In this document: positions 4,337-6,715 of the stretch, piece after piece
Layout of the letters: each line of letters begins with the position of its first letter
Position numbering within the stretch: position 1 is the stretch's first letter
Assembly (NCBI GenBank): GCA_947460565.1
Contig: CANHJJ010000099.1
Location: forward strand, 1 to 6,715
Length of the DNA stretch: 6,715 nt
Direction of reading: 5' to 3'
Origin: Bacteroidota bacterium
Lineage (GTDB): Bacteria; Bacteroidota; Bacteroidia; UKL13-3
The notes under the pieces: model-generated
Databases searched by the model: none
What the model was told of the DNA's origin: nothing
Seen by the model: only the letters and a program-made list of their open reading frames with translations
Position numbers and translations under genes: made by a program

Positions 4337-5719
4337 ATGAATTTTAAAAATATAAAATACGCGTATTTCCTTGGCATTGGTGGCATTGGAATGAGTGCCA
4401 TAGCTCGCTATTTCAATCACCTTGGTATAAAGGTGATGGGCTATGATAAAACCGAAACCAATCTCACCAAGCAATTGGTAGCTGAAGGAATAGATATACA
4501 TTACGAAGATTTGGCAGATAAAATCTCTATCAACCATCAACTATCAACTGACAACTGTTTGGTAGTATTAACTCCTGCAATTCCTGCCAATCACCAAGAA
4601 TGGGCATGGTTTAAAAACAATGGATTCAATATCTTAAAACGTTCACAAGTATTAGGACTAATTAGCGAGCAAAGCAAAACGGTGGGTGTGGCTGGTACAC
4701 ATGGAAAAACAACTACCTCTACCCTATTGGCACATATACTCAAACAAAGTCATGTAGATTGCAACGCATTCCTTGGAGGCATATCAAGCAATTACAATAC
4801 AAATTTGCTTTTGAATGAAAATTCGAATGAGAACATTGAACAATCTGTAATGGTTGTCGAGGCAGATGAATTTGATCGTTCTTTCTTAACCCTTCATCCA
4901 TATATTTCTATCATCACCTCAACGGATGCTGACCATTTGGATATCTATGGGGAGCATGATGAACTGAAAAAATCTTTTCTAGATTATGCAAATAGACTTG
5001 TAGAAGGCGGTACCCTTATTATTAAAAAGGAATTGGATTTAATAGCTAACCTTAGTGTACCCTATATCACCTACTCAACAAAATCAGAAGCAGGAGCTTA
5101 TGCATCCAACATACAAATCATAAAGGGCAATTATCATTTTGATTTACACTTTAAAGGTCAAAAAATACCTGAACTTCAACTAGGTATTCCTGGCCTACAT
5201 AATGTTGAAAATGCTGTGGCTGCCTCGGCTGCTTGTTTGCTTTTAGGTGTAACCGAAGATGAACTTCGCGCTGCACTACTTGGATTTAAAGGTGTTAAAC
5301 GCAGATTTGAATATATTATCAAATCAGATAATCAAATATTTATTGATGACTATGCACATCATCCTGAGGAGTTAAGAGCCATTATTTCTTCAGTAAAAAA
5401 TATGTATCCTGACGAAAAGGTATGCGTTGCTTTTCAACCTCATCTTTTTACGCGTACCCGCGACTTTGTGGATGGCTTTGCAGAATGCCTTTCTATTGCT
5501 GACGAAGTGTATTTATTAGACATTTATCCAGCCAGAGAGCTACCTATTGAAGGTATAACATCCAAGATTATCTATGATAAGATAACGAGCAAAAAACACT
5601 TAGTGGGCAGACAAGAACTCTTGGACATGTTAGGACAATCAAAGCCGAAGGTATTTTGCACACTAGGCGCAGGTGACATTGATTTACTAGTGCAACCCAT
5701 CAAGGATATCCTATCGTAA
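4337..5719 (+). CDS. murC: MurC, UDP-N-acetylmuramate--L-alanine ligase
   Basis: MurC is the cytoplasmic ATP-dependent ligase that joins L-alanine to UDP-MurNAc, the first amino acid step of the stem peptide. The 460 residues show the expected order: a UDP-substrate-binding N-domain with GIGGIGMSAIA (13-23), the central ATPase domain with P-loop GTHGKTTTST (120-129), EADEFDRSF (175-183) and DADHLDIYG (197-205), then GLHNVENAVAA (286-296), KRRFE (321-325), and a C-terminal domain with DDYAHHPEE (337-345), FQPHLFTRTRDF (366-377) and LGAGDID (443-449). The THGKTT form and DDYAHHPxE are typical of MurC and of its relative Mpl; length and dcw position favour MurC. The ATG at 4337 puts the glycine loop at its normal place. 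Two surface-type segments are unusual in their DNA: residues 65-73 come from a heptamer array, and 160-166 read NENSNEN from a 12-nt duplication. ftsQ starts 3 bp after the stop. Confidence 0.97.
   Translation: MNFKNIKYAYFLGIGGIGMSAIARYFNHLGIKVMGYDKTETNLTKQLVAEGIDIHYEDLADKISINHQLSTDNCLVVLTPAIPANHQEWAWFKNNGFNILKRSQVLGLISEQSKTVGVAGTHGKTTTSTLLAHILKQSHVDCNAFLGGISSNYNTNLLLNENSNENIEQSVMVVEADEFDRSFLTLHPYISIITSTDADHLDIYGEHDELKKSFLDYANRLVEGGTLIIKKELDLIANLSVPYITYSTKSEAGAYASNIQIIKGNYHFDLHFKGQKIPELQLGIPGLHNVENAVAASAACLLLGVTEDELRAALLGFKGVKRRFEYIIKSDNQIFIDDYAHHPEELRAIISSVKNMYPDEKVCVAFQPHLFTRTRDFVDGFAECLSIADEVYLLDIYPARELPIEGITSKIIYDKITSKKHLVGRQELLDMLGQSKPKVFCTLGAGDIDLLVQPIKDILS
4529..4556 (+). repeat. Heptamer tandem repeat inside murC
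   Basis: Four 7-nt units in tandem: ATCAACC (4529-4535), ATCAACT (4536-4542), ATCAACT (4543-4549) and GACAACT (4550-4556). Units 2 and 3 are identical; units 1 and 4 differ by one and two bases. The array codes for MurC residues 65-73 (INHQLSTDN), between the IDIHYEDLADKI and LVVLTPAIP segments of the N-terminal domain. By eye against E. coli MurC, recalled from memory, this place has about seven fewer residues, which equals three heptamers; other Bacteroidota may also have extra residues here. The core TCAAC matches the murG array. Confidence 0.65.
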
Positions 5720-5722
5720 TAA

Positions 5723-6514
5723 ATGAAACTATTTAATGATAAAACCCTGCGCATCATAAAGAAAATCGGAATACTATTATTCTGGTCTTCCATGCTGTGC
5801 GGTTTGCTGATATCATTAATCTATGTCAATCGAAATTTAGATGACAAAGAAATAGAGAAGGTAAACATCAAAATCATTCCTGAAAATGTGCAATTCTTCA
5901 ATAGACAAAAAGTACTTGAAGAAATCAGAAAAACAGGTCTCAACAGAAACATAGTTGGAAGCACTGCGGACGAAATTGATGCCGATAACATGGAGCTAAA
6001 ACTATTAACTAATAGGTACATCCGAAATGCCAAAGTGTATCATGACATGAAGGGCAATCTGAACATAAAAATCGAACAAAGAGAGCCACTATTGCGGGTT
6101 TACAGGTTCGACAACAGTTCATTTTATATCGACAAAACTGGAATTAAAGTACCTCTTTCAATGCAATTTACCAGTAGGGTTTTGGTGGCCAATGGCAATA
6201 TTTTCGAAAGGTACAAAAACCACGATAGCGTGTACTCATATATAGGACACCAATTGTACAAAATTGCTTCATATGTTGATAAACACGAATTCTGGAAAGC
6301 ACAAATAGAGCAGATATTTGTAACAAGGGATAATGAGTTTATATTGATACCAAAAGTGGGTAATCACATCATCCTTTTTGGAAATGCGGAAGAAGGAGAT
6401 GAGAAGTTTGAAAAATTGTTCGTTTTCTATAAAGAAGGCTTAAACAGAGTAGGTTGGAACAAATATTCGAGCATCAATATCAAGTACAAAGGACAAGTAA
6501 TTTGTAAGAAATAA
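5723..6514 (+). CDS. ftsQ: FtsQ/DivIB-type cell division protein
   Basis: FtsQ is a bitopic inner-membrane protein that, with its partners, links early and late divisome proteins and helps control septal wall synthesis. The 263 residues fit: a short basic cytoplasmic N-terminus, one membrane helix (about 14-34, IGILLFWSSMLCGLLISLIYV) and a periplasmic remainder. A POTRA-like segment is expected after the helix (about 45-120). IKIEQREPLLRVY (115-127) followed by FYIDKTGIKVPLS (134-146) matches the FtsQ pattern of an arginine-proline turn and a 'D..G' strand. The C-terminal YSSINIKYKGQVICKK (248-263) is a form I associate with Bacteroidota. Sequence conservation in this family is low, so position between murC and ftsA is an important part of the call. 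The start is 3 bp after the murC stop, implying cotranscription and perhaps coupled translation; the preceding bases are AT-rich with no Shine-Dalgarno sequence. Confidence 0.9.
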   Translation: MKLFNDKTLRIIKKIGILLFWSSMLCGLLISLIYVNRNLDDKEIEKVNIKIIPENVQFFNRQKVLEEIRKTGLNRNIVGSTADEIDADNMELKLLTNRYIRNAKVYHDMKGNLNIKIEQREPLLRVYRFDNSSFYIDKTGIKVPLSMQFTSRVLVANGNIFERYKNHDSVYSYIGHQLYKIASYVDKHEFWKAQIEQIFVTRDNEFILIPKVGNHIILFGNAEEGDEKFEKLFVFYKEGLNRVGWNKYSSINIKYKGQVICKK

Positions 6515-6526
6515 ATTATAAAAAAA

Positions 6527-6715
6527 ATGCAAAACGATGCAGTAATAGTTGGCTTAGATATCGGAACCACAAAGGTTTGTGCCATTGTTGGTAAACGTAA
6601 CGAGTTTGGCAAAATAGAAGTGTTGGGCATGGGCAAAGCTGAAAGCTTAGGCGTGATTAGAGGAGAGGTGCGCAACATCGACAAAACTGTAAAATCAATA
6701 AACGAAGCCATTGAG
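6527..6715 (+). CDS. ftsA: FtsA, actin-like divisome protein, N-terminal end (partial)
   Basis: The frame opens at an ATG after seven A's, 12 bp behind the ftsQ stop, and stays open to the window end, giving 63 residues. FtsA is an actin-fold ATP-binding protein that tethers the FtsZ ring to the membrane through a C-terminal amphipathic helix (outside this window) and recruits later divisome proteins. Visible is the phosphate-1 segment VGLDIGTTKVCAIVG (8-22), followed by IEVLGMGKAESLGV and then RGEVRNIDKTVKSI, which fit the start of the 1C domain of FtsA. MreB and DnaK also have actin folds, but this N-terminus and the place after ftsQ favour FtsA. ftsZ would be expected next, downstream of the window. 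Confidence 0.94.
   Translation, partial: MQNDAVIVGLDIGTTKVCAIVGKRNEFGKIEVLGMGKAESLGVIRGEVRNIDKTVKSINEAIE

Noticed and set aside
1..6715. Search for a defence system, CRISPR array, transposase, tRNA or rRNA
   Set aside because: Apart from the gaps described, the whole window is accounted for by conserved cell wall and division genes; I see no spaced direct repeats of CRISPR type, no tRNA fold and no transposase.

Overview
This window is a slice of the division and cell wall (dcw) cluster of an AT-rich bacterium, almost certainly a member of the Bacteroidota. All genes are on the + strand, in the order mraY (3' end only), murD, ftsW, murG, murC, ftsQ, ftsA (5' end only). Three things point to Bacteroidota. 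The FtsW, MurG and MurC proteins carry signatures I associate with that phylum, such as PSPNVSEDHQTKNA in MurG and PENFST in FtsW. No gene has a properly spaced Shine-Dalgarno sequence, and most starts are preceded by A-rich DNA. The gene order runs straight from murC to ftsQ with no murB or ddl between. A finer placement is not possible from this sequence alone.

Layout: the mraY end (1-234) is followed by a 118-bp gap with degenerate octamer-like DNA and a C/G-rich hairpin, then murD (353-1696). A 209-bp gap follows, largely made of three different palindromic elements. Then come ftsW (1906-3120), a 32-bp gap, murG (3153-4247), an 89-bp gap with a second octamer tract and a second C/G-rich hairpin, murC (4337-5719), ftsQ (5723-6514, 3 bp after murC), and ftsA from 6527, cut by the window end.

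The genes form one pathway. MurC and MurD add the first two amino acids to UDP-MurNAc. MraY moves the finished pentapeptide precursor to undecaprenyl phosphate, and MurG adds GlcNAc to give lipid II. FtsW polymerises lipid II at the septum with a partner penicillin-binding protein. FtsQ and FtsA belong to the divisome that positions this synthesis. The three genes murC-ftsQ-ftsA are packed tightly; the three larger gaps are where repeat elements sit.

The genes themselves are intact and ordinary, and I see no defence system, mobile gene or new protein family. The unusual content is repeat DNA. Two G-rich hairpins with compensatory stem changes lie just upstream of the two Mur ligase genes. Two perfect hairpins stand back to back after murD, followed by a decayed palindromic repeat. 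Short tandem repeats with a 7-nt period and a shared TCAAC core lie inside the reading frames of murG and murC.
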